A DNA stretch of 64,000 nt. Source: Lolium rigidum (Eukaryota > Streptophyta > Magnoliopsida > Poales > Poaceae). The DNA is taken from positions 393,372,249-393,436,248 of the forward strand of contig NC_061510.1 in the NCBI RefSeq assembly GCF_022539505.1, read 5' to 3'. The translations under genes were made by a program, and so were the position numbers. Below the pieces are notes generated by a model. It made no database searches. It had not been told where the DNA came from and saw only the letters and a program-made list of their open reading frames with translations. Below are positions 21,850 through 32,538 of the stretch, one piece after another. Positions within the stretch are counted from its first letter, which is position 1; each line of letters starts with the position of its first letter.

Positions 21850-23578
21850 CAGTATTACACTTTTTCAAAATCTTCTAGACAAGTTCTAACTCTAATTAAA
21901 TCCAATCCCATTGCATGCATGTACTGAAACTGATCATGTCACCTGAGTACCTGACTCGTCCATCCACCGTCTAGTCTAAGCTGGTACAAAGGCTCCATTG
22001 CTGTCCTGTTTAACGTGCTTCTAGAAGCATTTCAACAGCAAAGGTACCCATCCTGAACGGTAGACACGCACGAAACAATCAAAAACTTCCAGCACACAGA
22101 AAGTGCATGCGCCGGAGGGTCTCACTCTGCTTCATGTATAGAAATATCCTGACAAAACTCCAATGTGGCGCATCTTAAGCAACTAAAAAAGCACACGCAA
22201 CAAAACTCTGGCTAGGTCACAATCTGCAAGTAGCATGCCACTCACATGACCATACCTTTTTCGCCTGCCTTCTAGAAACACTTCAACGGCTGAAAAAACA
22301 TAACAACAGAGAGCCTGCAGACAAGTTTCGAGCTGATCGAGGACGGAGGAGCATCAGAATACTACCGTATACAATTCATGTATGGAAAGATAATCGTGTC
22401 CTTCCATTTCTTTAAAAAAAATTTCCTAGCTAGCATATCCAAGAATGTTGGGGCAGGGCCTCTGTCTTCCCGGTGCCTAGACGATGGAGGTCATCCTAGG
22501 ATATGTGATATGTTTGCAGTTTCTAGCTGATGAAGAGATTATGTTGTTTCCAGGCATAAGATGATGTTCAGCCATTGGTGTTCCTTAGTTGTGTGGAAGC
22601 TTCACATATATTTGTAAAATAAAATTAATAAATAATAATCCAAGAACGCAAATTCATCAACTAGAAAGCGTGTAAAGTTAGCTTAGATAACATCGCACAG
22701 ACAGAGGAATTGTTTTTCTCGGTCTTCTTGACTAACCGGCCGTCAACATCGTCATAGGAGCCTAGAATGACAGAGGTAGAGGTGCCATGTTTTGCTTATA
22801 GAAGTGTTTCAAACGAGAAAAATCGGCCATGGTGGACAGCAGCCGTCCTGCCTGCCACGAGCGATTGGACCTAATGGCTTGTAGGCCAAATCCAAAGGAA
22901 AATCCTCGGAATCGTTTATGCACAACGATCTGATGACAAAGCACGTCGACGTCACCGATCTCGGCAAAACTAGCGCCTAAATCTCGACGCATATCTGAAG
23001 CGGCCGTTTTGTCTGCTGTGTACGGGACACCGAGTTCATGACGACGGGTCTTCTCTCCCGGTCCTCCTTCGCCTTCGAGTCTTACATGTTTTGATAACAT
23101 TTCAGTGGCTCTAGAAGGCTTGAATGCTCGACAAGCATGAAACAAATCGTTCTTCAGAAATGTCAGAGTTTTCCGCCGCAACTGTTGCAACGAGGCTTCA
23201 AATTGGGCATGATAAACGGAGGTAAATTGACCGTTACATTCCGCGGCTAAAAATGGGTCTAATATCCAACCTAGCGATCTAACGCAAACTAGCTAGATTA
23301 TTCACGGAGACGTGAACGCGATCCAAATTTGCACCCGAATGAGTTTGCACGGACGCATCGCAGTCAGCATACGTGTCGGCCTTGTTGTCATTCGGACCCG
23401 TCAGCCAACAATGGATGCGGAGACGGTTCAGTTCCTCGCGATGTGTTAATGGCGTTCTCCTGCCTCCACGTGCGCCAATGTTGGTTCGGGCAGGGCTTGG
23501 GAGTCCCGCCAGTTGCGGGGCTCGACCTTTTAAAGAGGCCTAGTCTGGCACACCTCGCCTTAGCTCTACCAATATAGC
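21850..23578. other. Intergenic stretch, no confident gene
   Basis: No recognised gene. A 142-codon minus-strand ORF at 22762-23190 (starting MQQLRRKTLTFLKNDLFH) has ordinary composition but no domain I recognise and no similar copy in the window. It is a weak candidate for a small protein or gene fragment. The rest is low in repeats. Confidence 0.35.
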
Positions 23579-23579
23579 C

Positions 23580-24290
23580 ATGGGAAAGGGTTGGCCGTTC
23601 CGCAAAACAAAACACGACGGCGAGGGCCGGGTTGTCTGGCGCCAATAAGGAGAAAACCCAGCGCAACCACCGGTACATGCCGATGGAACTCGCCCACCGG
23701 CTGTTGGAGGAGAAATGGCCGGTCCCTTAGCCGGATGTGGTCCTGCCGAGCAGTGGCTGGTACCTCAACTACCGCCTTATCCCGGTGCCTCCGGTGCCGC
23801 ACAAGGGATGTCAACGGGTGTACGAGATCCGCCGTTATCAATTCATCCTCCCACCGGATCTACACGACAACCTGGCTGGTCCACCTTCAGGACCTAGGAG
23901 TACGACCCGCGCCGCCGCGCGGCATGGGTTACCTGGGCGACGTCGACTTCTTCAATCGGGAGTGCCCGCGACCGCTTCGACAGGACAAGAAGGACGAGGA
24001 AGGCGCCTTTGAGTAGGAGGACGAACTCCAACCGCCGAACCTGAAGAAGGGCGAAGCCATGAAGATGGCCATCGGCAATACCGAACTCGAGGACCTCGCT
24101 CAATGGGATGGCCTCACCGTCCAACTGCGGGCCTCCACGCTAGTCCACGGGAGCCCACCGACCCCTCCGCCGCCGCCTCCCGTACTAGCGCCACTTCCTC
24201 CCGCACCAGCACCACCTCCGGCGCCTCAACAACCTCTACATTGGTCGTGGCCTTGGGTGCCTCCGGTCTATATACTTATTTTCGGCATTA
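23580..24290 (+). pseudogene. Degraded grass repeat-family ORF, unknown function
   Basis: A GC-rich reading frame begins MGKGWPFRKTKHDGEGR at 23580 and is soon stopped. It continues in another frame through HRYMPMELAHRLLEEKWP, stop, then PSSGWYLNYRLIPVPPVPHK and YEIRRYQFILPPDLHDN. The third part, DELQPPNLKKGEAMKMAIGN and ELEDLAQWDGLTVQLRA, leads to a proline-rich tail ending near 24270. I recognise this as a recurrent Triticeae-type repeat protein, probably transposon-borne, with no known function. At least one frameshift and two stops. Confidence 0.5.
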
Positions 24291-24939
24291 TAAATGGTTA
24301 TATTATAAATGAAAAAATGGCTAAAAAAATGCGTCTACGGGATCTGTTACCTTCGCAACCATACATTAGCTCTACCAATGCTATACATCTGATCTAGGGA
24401 TAGTTTGTACTCATCAGGTGTAGCAGTCATTTGAAAGTATTTTTCTCATTGCCACCTCCACTCAACTTGATTATCACCATCAAATTTGGGGAAATAAAGT
24501 CTAGAGTAATAGATTACAGAAATTGCGCCCATCTTTTCATGTTCAGTCTTCGTACTCCTTGCTATAATTGGCACAAGGGTTTCTGTGAGCTGCCATGTTG
24601 TTGTGTTGCTGACTTGCTGTGATGTGGACACCAGAGCATAAAACCTGGAGGAGCAGATGTGTATGAAACCGGAGGTAGTAACTGACTGCTCACTTCAGTG
24701 CTTCAACTTCAAGGCAGTATCCATCGCCGCCATCTGCAGACTGAGATCGATGACTGCATTATGAACATTCCTTGATTTTCCAGCGCGAATTGCCGACAAC
24801 TCCTTGATTTTCCAGCACATTGTTTCCCATGGCCGCATATAACCTGAAAGTTCTAAGGAGGGATTTACTCTAGAAGAGGAGTAGTTGTCTTTTTGGTCGG
24901 CCAGAGATGGATGTTCGGCAACGACGAAGACGAAATGCA
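24291..24939. other. Downstream flank of the F-box/Kelch gene
   Basis: No gene recognised. It should include the 3' untranslated region and poly-A site of the minus-strand F-box/Kelch gene. I cannot place a clear polyadenylation signal. Confidence 0.4.
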
Positions 24940-26034
24940 TCACACGCGGACAGAAGCCACAGAGAAGACGAAGCCGGCAAACTCCGGCGGAGGGGGCACC
25001 ACGGTCCAGCTCTTGGACTTGACGTCGAACACCCAAAGCGCGTGCCCGCCGGACTCGATGGCGCCGGTGACCACCACGCGCTCACCGCCGCTGACGGCGA
25101 CGGCGCGTGCCGTGCCAGCCTTGAGCCCCGGCGGGTAGGGTCCCACCTCGATCCAGCCTCGGCGCTCCCCGCGCCACTCCATCACGGCCGTGCCCTCGAT
25201 GCACCACACCCGGCCGCGCACCACCACGTGCGCCGCCGACGGCGGCGCCCGCACACGCTCCAGGCGGCGCCACTCGCGGGTCGCCGGGTCGAACCACTCG
25301 GCGTCGCGCTCGAACCCGCCCTGCCGGCCCGTGCGGTACCCGCTCACTGCCATGAACTTGTCGCCGGCGACGGTGGCCATGCCGTCGCACTCGTCGCGCT
25401 CCTCCGACATGTTAGGCAGAGGGTCCCAGCCGTCGGCCTCCGCATCGTACGCCTCCGCCGTCTTGAGAGCGTTCTTGAGCTTGTCGTGGCCGCCGGCCAC
25501 GTAGATCTTGCCCCCTGCTTCGGCGCACGCGAAGAATGACCGTGCCGACCGCATCGGCGTGCCCCGCCTCCAGACGCCGGTGGCTGCGTCTAGCACGTGG
25601 ACGTCCGAGACAGGCTCGAAGGTCTTGGGGTCCCAGCCGCCCATCACCGCGAGGCGGGTCCCCACGGCCGCGCACTGCGCGAACATCGGCATCGGCGGCG
25701 CCTCGCGCTCGCGGTGCCACTCGCCGGTGGTGACGTTGTACACGGCCACCCCGTAGGCCGAGGAGTCGTCCTTGGGGGAGTCGTCCCCGGCGGCCGGGTT
25801 GCCGAACTGCAGGAGGTACACCAGATCCTCGTTCGCGCCGGCCTCGGCGCGCGCCAAGGCGAAATCTGGCGCCGCGGCGGCGCTCTTCCACCCTCGGCAG
25901 ACGCGCCGCATCGAGCGGAAGGCGCAGTGCGGGACGCGCGCCAGGCAGTCGACGGCGACGTCGTCCGGCATCCCCGGGATGAGGTCGTTGTGCTCGAACT
26001 CGCACTCTGCAACACGGCTCTTTGAGTTGCTCAT
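24940..26034 (-). CDS. F-box/Kelch-repeat protein (SKP1-Cullin1-F-box ligase substrate receptor)
   Basis: An intact 364-codon single-exon gene. Residues about 16-60 are an F-box (DLIPGMPDDVAVDCLARVPH, FRSMRRVCRGW) that binds SKP1. Residues about 90-290 hold Kelch repeats with GG pairs at 132-133 (LAVMGGWDP) and 181-182 (IYVAGGHD), each followed by a Trp about 22 residues on. The layout and length match the plant KFB group that includes Arabidopsis At1g15670/At1g80440 (KISS ME DEADLY; degrades type-B response regulators and phenylalanine ammonia-lyase). That assignment is by family; the exact target here is inferred only. Start at 26034 is the first ATG after a TATA-like site 80 bases upstream. 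High GC with third-position bias is normal for grass single-exon genes. No damage seen. Confidence 0.93.
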   Translation of the reverse strand: MSNSKSRVAECEFEHNDLIPGMPDDVAVDCLARVPHCAFRSMRRVCRGWKSAAAAPDFALARAEAGANEDLVYLLQFGNPAAGDDSPKDDSSAYGVAVYNVTTGEWHREREAPPMPMFAQCAAVGTRLAVMGGWDPKTFEPVSDVHVLDAATGVWRRGTPMRSARSFFACAEAGGKIYVAGGHDKLKNALKTAEAYDAEADGWDPLPNMSEERDECDGMATVAGDKFMAVSGYRTGRQGGFERDAEWFDPATREWRRLERVRAPPSAAHVVVRGRVWCIEGTAVMEWRGERRGWIEVGPYPPGLKAGTARAVAVSGGERVVVTGAIESGGHALWVFDVKSKSWTVVPPPPEFAGFVFSVASVRV

Positions 26035-26113
26035 TTAGTCATTTTCACTTTCTTTCGGGAGACTGATGCTCTGCTTCTCGAAATGGATGGCTCACTCACC
26101 ACCTCTATCTGTG

Positions 26114-26122
26114 CTTAAATAG
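26114..26122 (-). promoter_or_regulatory. TATA-like box of the F-box/Kelch gene
   Basis: The minus strand reads CTATTTAAG about 80 bases before the ATG, giving an expected transcription start near 26,085 and a 50-base leader. Confidence 0.5.
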
Positions 26123-26261
26123 AGAGGAAACCCTGCGATGCTACGTGGAATACTATACTGATTTTTCTCTCTATGACAGCTAGGCAGATAGATAATGTAA
26201 TGGATGATATAAAGCAATATTAAAGCATTTGCTAGCCGCTGTTTTTCAGCACAATTATTGT

Positions 26262-26372
26262 AGTGTACATCTATCCATAATAGAGTCTAAATCTGGTCTA
26301 ATAGTATGTCTAGATAAATTTAGATTTGGACAAGACAAATCTAAGATATTTATTTATGGATAGAGGGTGTTG
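26262..26372. mobile_element. Stowaway-like MITE, diverged
   Basis: The arms ATCTATCCATAATAGAGTC and its approximate complement TATTTATGGATAGAGGGTG form an inverted repeat, with the typical core TCTAGATAAATTTAGATTTG. It lies about 230 bases upstream of the F-box/Kelch start codon, so it is in the promoter region. Confidence 0.65.
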
Positions 26373-26390
26373 TGTTGTTTTCTGTGGAAT

Positions 26391-27204
26391 AGTTTTTTTT
26401 TTTGGAGCGGAGGCAAAAGATTCGCCTTCATCCATTAATTAAGAAAATAATGCCTATCTTTTAGGAAAATCGGGATAAAATCTACAACAACAGGGCTAAG
26501 CCCACACGAATTGCGCCCACGCTTACAGCCAAGGCTAACAAATACTCGAACAACAGGGCCGCACCCACGGTACCTAACACAAAGGACCACATGCCGGCAC
26601 GAACGATCTCCAACAACATGCCGACAAAAAAATGCCATGATATTGGGAGACACCCATCAATCCAATGCGGATCGATAGATGGTAGGTAGCAGCTAAGGTG
26701 GTGAGAAAATCGCAAACCTCTCTAGCGACAAAGCCTCCGCACACCGTTGCTAGCAAACCTGACTTAGCAACCCCAACACCAATAGGAACCACATGCCTCA
26801 CTTCCTCGATGGAAGAAGGCATAACACTACCACCACCCGACTTCAGTAGCTCAAGCACCATGGATGAATTCCCACACAACTCATGTAGCTCTGGCGTGAC
26901 ATCAACCACCGATGATTTCTGCTCCGCGGAGCTAAGTGGAAACGGAGCCTCCACGGTGCCGAGCTCGTGCCCACCAGAAGAGCACGCCTCCGTCAGCTCC
27001 AAAGAAAGACCAACATGTGTCAACAACATCTTGAGACTTGCCAGCTCTCCAAGAATAGGGCGAGATGCCTCCTTGACGTGGTTCAGCCAACTGAGCGAGC
27101 TCCAAGCGCAGCAAGGCAAATTTGCACTAAAGGTGAGAGTCGAAACAGACGTTGTCGTTGAACTCCTCGCAACACCTTGGAGAGGGCTTTGGCGGCGATG
27201 TTGT
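26391..27204 (-). mobile_element. Non-LTR-like retroposon remnant with poly-T head
   Basis: An 11-base T run at about 26391-26401 is followed by GGAGGCAAAAGATTCGCC. In the minus sense this is a 3' end with a poly-A tail, the layout of grass LINE-derived retroposons. The rest has no reverse transcriptase. The Gypsy element at 27205 interrupts it. The 5' end and target duplication are not identified. Confidence 0.5.
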
Positions 27205-27415
27205 TGTTATCACCAGAATTTGACCGGATCAGAGGTGGGCCGCGATTGAAGATGGGCTTGAAGGATATACATGGAAGAAATACATGAATCGGCCTTATAT
27301 GCAAAGTTTGGGCTAGTTTGCCCATGTATCTGTAACTATAGTAGGATACGTGTCAATTAGATAGAGTTTGGCTCGTGCCCTGTTGGGATTATTCCCACGT
27401 TAGAAAGTCTACGGA

Positions 27416-27424
27416 CTATAAATA
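27416..27424 (+). promoter_or_regulatory. TATA box of the Gypsy LTR promoter
   Basis: CTATAAATA is present in both LTRs. GAAATAAAC about 20 bases further on is the candidate polyadenylation signal, so the R region probably starts near 27,450. Confidence 0.55.
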
Positions 27425-27529
27425 TGTATCTAGGGTTTATGAAATAAACAACAATCACGTTCACCACAAACCAATCTAGGCGCATCGCCAACTCCCTTGT
27501 CTCGAGGGTTTCTTCCGGTAAGCATCATG

Positions 27530-27560
27530 TTGCCTAGATCGCATCTTGCGATCTAGGCAA
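27530..27560. repeat. Perfect hairpin 1 in the LTR (14-bp arms, TCT loop)
   Basis: Arm TTGCCTAGATCGCA (27530-27543), loop TCT, arm TGCGATCTAGGCAA (27547-27560). It is conserved in the right LTR with one arm-end change. It lies downstream of the predicted transcription start. Confidence 0.85.
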
Positions 27561-27699
27561 GACACGCTTATTTGTTGTTCATGCGTTGCTCGTGCCGAAG
27601 CCTTGTTGATGGCGAGCAACGTAGTTATCATAGATGTGTTAGGGTTAGCATTGTTTCATAGTATCATATGCTTTCGTCCGTGCAACCCTTAGACGTCTA

Positions 27700-27734
27700 G
27701 CCGCCCTTACACCTATCTTAGGTGTAAGGGCGGC
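27700..27734. repeat. Perfect hairpin 2 in the LTR (16-bp arms, TCT loop)
   Basis: Arm GCCGCCCTTACACCTA (27700-27715), loop TCT, arm TAGGTGTAAGGGCGGC (27719-27734). It is repeated unchanged in the right LTR at 35134-35168. Same loop as hairpin 1. Confidence 0.88.
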
Positions 27735-27949
27735 ACCCCGCTTGATCATTATTTAGTAGATCCGATCCGTTATGATTGCTCCTTGTTCTTCAAGGATTAG
27801 TTTAATATCTCGCATAGTTAGGCTTTACAAACGGGTTGAAGGATCCAGTGGCGCGTAGGGTGTAGTTTGCTAGCCCTAGACAGGATGTTCCGGGGATCAA
27901 CTTCATGTTGGTTTTTAGGCCTTGTCTAGGGTCGGTTTACGATCACCGT

Positions 27950-28753
27950 TCCTCCTGTAAGTGGGCCTGCCCGTGGGTGCCCACTAGCTGGTCACTTCTT
28001 TCCGCTTGAGTCAGGCGGGACGCCGCTTTGTGCGCGTTTATTTTCTTGAGATCAGGCGGCGTCCACTCTTCCACCTTAATACCACCAACGTACACAGGAA
28101 ACATCAATTAGTCCCGTTCTTCTTGCCAGATGCGAGGGGGATGCACACGCTGGTGGACCTACCATCTGCTGCCGCAGCGAATCATCAAGCACGACGGCGG
28201 CGATGTAGTACGGCCGGCGCCGGGGCGGCCTCTACGCACGGCAAGTGCACGACTTGGGCGGGCGGCCGCGGTTGATGGCGGCGCGACGAACCTCTCGCCG
28301 CCGGCTCATCGGCAGTGAGAAGGACCTGGCAGCCGACCTGCTCCTCCCCCACCCCCACGGACCTCGCCGGACGCGAGCCGGTCTCGTTGGATCTCGCCGG
28401 AAGCCGGCGGCTTCAAATGTTCTCTCGTTGGATCTCGTCTGAGCGCAAATCAGAGGGGAAAATTAAAGAAGAAAAACCGGAGCAGTAGATTTCCACTCCA
28501 ATCGCTGGAGGCCTAGTCTGCTGGTGACTTGCTCCATCGTCAAGGCATGGACTAGAGAGGGAGGCAGCCACCGGAGGGGTGCACGGCGACGGCAGGTATT
28601 TCCGCACCAGGTAGCAAAGCGGCCCGGCGGCAGTAGCGGACAGGCCGCTTCTGTCCGTGAACTTTGTGCACGTGCCCGGGGGTGTTCACTTTACCGATTT
28701 GAGTGGCTTGGGCTGGCGGCCCCGTGGTCAACCCGCCACCACTTACAGGCCTA
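27950..28753. mobile_element. hAT-like non-autonomous element inside the 5' LTR
   Basis: The 804-bp insert is absent from the right LTR, whose sequence gives the empty site. It is flanked by an 8-bp duplication ATCACCGT (27942-27949 and 28754-28761), the size made by hAT transposases. The ends share CCTGTAAGTGG in inverted orientation within the first 15 bases. Its centre is GC-rich with no recognised protein. Confidence 0.8.
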
Positions 28754-29234
28754 ATCACCGTGCGTGGCCGCCAGGCTCAATCACGAGTAGGATGTTCCGA
28801 TTATGTGGTGAAAACCCTAAATCGTAGTAGGTCGTTTTAGCTTTATTTTGATCAAGCAGGACCACCATATATTCGTACACCTCGTACGGATCATGGGTGG
28901 ATCGGCTCCTGAGCCGATTCACAGGACAACCCGAGAGCCGATCGAGGCTCGTATTTAATGTTTACGTGTATGCCATGCAGAAACTAAGCGAGGCAAATCC
29001 AACACCTTCCCGACCGTGTATAGGTCGTGGCACGCCCTGCACCGAAGATCGGACGTGCGTGCCGAGTCTTTGCGGCCGTCGCTCGGAGGGACCAGGCCGC
29101 CCGCAGTCCCGGGAGCCTCCCGGCTCTACCGTGTTGCCCGTCGCCGCTCGCCGGTGGGTTTCGACCGCAACACATTCTCGGCACGCCCGGTGGGACCATC
29201 TTCGACATCAACCGCATCGCCATCTACATCTGAG

Positions 29235-32200
29235 ATGGCGGAAGGCACTCCAGTCACGTACGAGGATCTGACTGAGGAACTCAAGAAGAAGTATGACGAG
29301 GTCAAAGCAATTCTCGAAGCCGACCTCATCGGCTCTTTTCACAGAACCCGCTCACACGCCGCATCGTGGAAAGGGTTCTCACCGAAGGCGCGCTCGATGG
29401 AGTGGACCCGTCCGTCCCGTCGAAGAATGCACCGGGTCTCCGCGTCGGAGATTAACTTCATGGTAGCTCATTCGCCGCACCGCCATTCCGAGAGCCTCGG
29501 TGAACACTTTGGAGCGTGTCGCTCTTCGGTGATCCAGAAATCATGAGGCATCAATACTCTCCGTCGGGACCGGCTCTAGGGACTCACCAAGGAGAGATGC
29601 CACTCCAGCTTCCGACCACCGCCGCCATTCGCGTTGGCAGCGCCGTGAAGTGCCGAGTTCACCGGCATACGTCGTCTACAAGATCGGTGGTGACCCTAGT
29701 GACTACCGGCTCTTGCATGAGGCGCCTAAGGAGATCCCTCACGGATACACGTGCACATACGTGCCGGCATCGCGAGAATCGGTTTTCACAAACCAGCATC
29801 GCAACAAGCAGGGACTTCCGGAACAGCAGGAGGAACTTCGGGAACAGCATCTTGAGAAGCGTACGTGGCTAGCTAAGTATGCCACTCCGACAAACCTCCG
29901 CAGCTCAGCTCCTGCAGCTTGGCTCGTAGCTGGAAAAGCAAGCATGGCTGGCTAAGTATGCCACTCCGGCGAATCTTCGCAGTTCGATTCCTACGACCAA
30001 GCACCGCGGATCAGATTAGTACCATCTTAAAAGACCAGCTCGGCATGGTACCGAAAAGGAGGACAATCGGCTATTCCAAGCCGTACCCCAACGAGTACGA
30101 GTTGATCCCGCTACCACCCAAATATCGGCTCCCCGATTTCTCCAAGTTTAATGGATCGGATGGTTCCAGCTCCATCGAGCATGTGAGCCGATATTTGGCA
30201 CAGCTGGGCACGATCTCGAGCATCGATGAGCTGCGCGTGAGGTTCTTCGCACGGTCCCTCACAGGATCGGCTTTCGGGTGGTACACATCGCCGCCACCGG
30301 ACTCAATCCGGACTTGGAAGCAGCTTGGAAGAGCAGCTCCACATGCAAGTATCACTCGGAGGCTTCCGAGGCCGGCATTGCCGATCTAGCACAAGTACGA
30401 CGAAGCGCGGAGAAACGAGTGTCGAACACGTCCCGCCGCTTCAGGACCGTTAGGAACCGATGCTATTCGGCTCGTGTGACCGAAAAGAAGCAGCCGAGTT
30501 GGCGGTGGTGGGTCTCGCATCACCGATCAAGGACGTGGCCTCCCAAGCAGTACTACCCTTCACCGGCGCACATGGTGCATAAGCCGTCGCATATGAACAG
30601 CGCCACCCGTATGTATACCAGGATAAATTCAAGCGTGCGGTGGTCCCGGTTGAGGCGGATGAAGATGAAGGTTCTGCGGGAGATCAAGAGGTAGTAGTGG
30701 CTGAATGGACTCGGGGGGCAAGCCCCGTGTCCTGTAAGTGGGTTAAGCCACAAGGTCCTCCAAGAGGGTTTGACTTCGACGTGACCAAAGCTGAGCAAAT
30801 TTTTGACCTCTTACTTAAGGAGAAACAGACTAAAGGTACCCGAAGGCCACAAGATCCCCACGGCTCAGGAGCTGAACGGAAAGCCATACCGCAAGTGGCA
30901 TAACACGTTCACCCATGCCACCAACGACTGCAGGGTGTGGCGTCAGCAGGTCCAAATGGCGATAGAACAAGGGCGTCTAATTTTCAGCCAGTACGCCATG
31001 AAGGTCGACACACACCCCTTCCCCGCCGTTAACATGGTGGAGTGCACTTACCCTGGAAGGTGCCAGCCAGGATTCTCGTTCAAAATCAACATGGTAGGAC
31101 CTGGGCACCACTCTAGTAAGGACGGAGACGAGGGCAGCTGCTCTCATAGCAAGGACACAGAGGAAGCCGTTCCACGCGATCGGCTCCGGCACGATGGCAA
31201 GCGCTACATCACGGAGGGAGAAGTGACGAATGTGCGATATCAGCGACCTCTCTCTGATCACCTCCTCAACAAATATGTGAGTCAATACGACCAACGCCGA
31301 CGATACAACAGCGAGGACGAAAGAAATCGTCTGGCTAGGGACGCCAGGAGACATCGTCGGCATGATCGCGATGAGGAGAGATATGAGCGCCACGCCAAGG
31401 AAAAGTCGAGAGAGCAAGACGACGTGGATAGGCACTGGGACTGTCCCTTCTTCAGACACTCGCTGGGATTCAGGAATGAGCCGATTGCCTACAATCGGCA
31501 ACTGCCCAGAATGTAGACAAAAGAAGAAGGATGCAGCTAACGTGTCCGTGTTCAAACGTCTAGGGCCTCTCCCGCCTCGGAACAAGCACGCTGAGTCCTC
31601 TCGGGTAGAAGATCTCGAGGAGTTAGAAGACGATGATGAAGAAGAAGATAAGTACCACCGGCCAAGGTGGTGCCCCGATGGACTCAGCTCGTTCCCATAA
31701 GCGTAGGGTTCGGCGACTACGTGGTTTGGAGGAAGCCGAAAGGTTATACCTGCACACGTTGAGGAAGGCGCGGCCTGATCCGGCCGCTAAAATTCAGCGA
31801 ACCTCGGACGAAGAAGGTCGGCCACAAAGGAAAGAGTGGCGCCCTAGACAAAAGAAAGCCGATGATGAAACATCGGCCGGCACAAACATGGTGTTCATCC
31901 TCCCTACGGAGTTTAGTGCTCCGAGATTAGACGAAGCACCCGTGGCACAACTTGATCGCGGCCCATGGCCGGTTATCTTTGAGAAGCCACGAGAAAGAAG
32001 CTACAGGCATCTGAAGGCCCTGTACTTGCGAGGCTATATCAATGGGCAGCCTGTCAACAAGATGCTGGTGGACACCGGAGCGGCAGTCAACATTATGCCA
32101 TGCTCCATGCTACGTCGGTTGGGACGCTCTAGCTCGGATCTGATCAAGACCAACGTGACACTGAGCGATTTCAACAGCCAAGCATCTGACGCACAAGGTG

Positions 32201-32538
32201 TTCTGAACGTGGATCTGACCGTAGGAAGGAAAACCATCCCTACGACGTTCTTTATTGTCGATAGCAAGAGCACCTATGCTGTCCTGCTAGGAAGAGATTG
32301 GATCCACGCCAACTGTTGCATTCCATCCACGATGCACCAATGCTTAATACAGTGGGATGGAGATGAAGTAGAGGTCGTCCATGCAGATGACTCAGCCGAG
32401 ATTTCAACGGCTGGCATGAACGTTTGGGAGACAACAGGCCAAGAGCCACTCTCAGGCATCAATTTGGACGACTGCGAGCGCATCGACGTGACGAAGGACG
32501 GGGTTAGGCTGGTTTTATCCACCGGCCTGACCGTGTAA
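29235..32538 (+). pseudogene. Gypsy gag-protease polyprotein, many frameshifts
   Basis: Starts MAEGTPVTYEDLTEELKKK (29235) and continues in pieces. Around 29650: YVVYKIGGDPSDYRLL. Around 30100: YELIPLPPKYRLPDFSKF and EHVSRYLAQLGTIS. 30240-30340: RVRFFARSLTGSAFGWYTS and DSIRTWKQL, a retrotransposon gag core. 30803-31516: HTFTHATNDCRVWRQQ and a zinc-finger-like DCPFFRHC-NCPEC region. 31633-32538: protease with VDTGAAVNIMP (Asp about residue 147 of that frame) and YAVLLGRDWIHANC. At least five frame changes occur. The protease frame ends at a proper stop with no reverse transcriptase after it. Confidence 0.88.

Larger units (their letters stand above)
27205..29172 (+). repeat. 5' LTR of the gag-protease Gypsy element
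   Basis: 1968 bp including an 804-bp insertion (27950-28753) and its 8-bp target duplication. A TATA box (CTATAAATA, 27416-27424) sits about 210 bases in. Two perfect hairpins follow at 27530-27560 and 27700-27734. About ten differences from the right LTR were counted by eye in the first 450 bases. Confidence 0.9.

Noticed and set aside
24907..26038. Several long plus-strand and minus-strand ORFs over the F-box/Kelch gene
   Set aside because: Shadows of the true gene in other frames, caused by its high GC content; only the 24940-26034 frame gives F-box and Kelch motifs.
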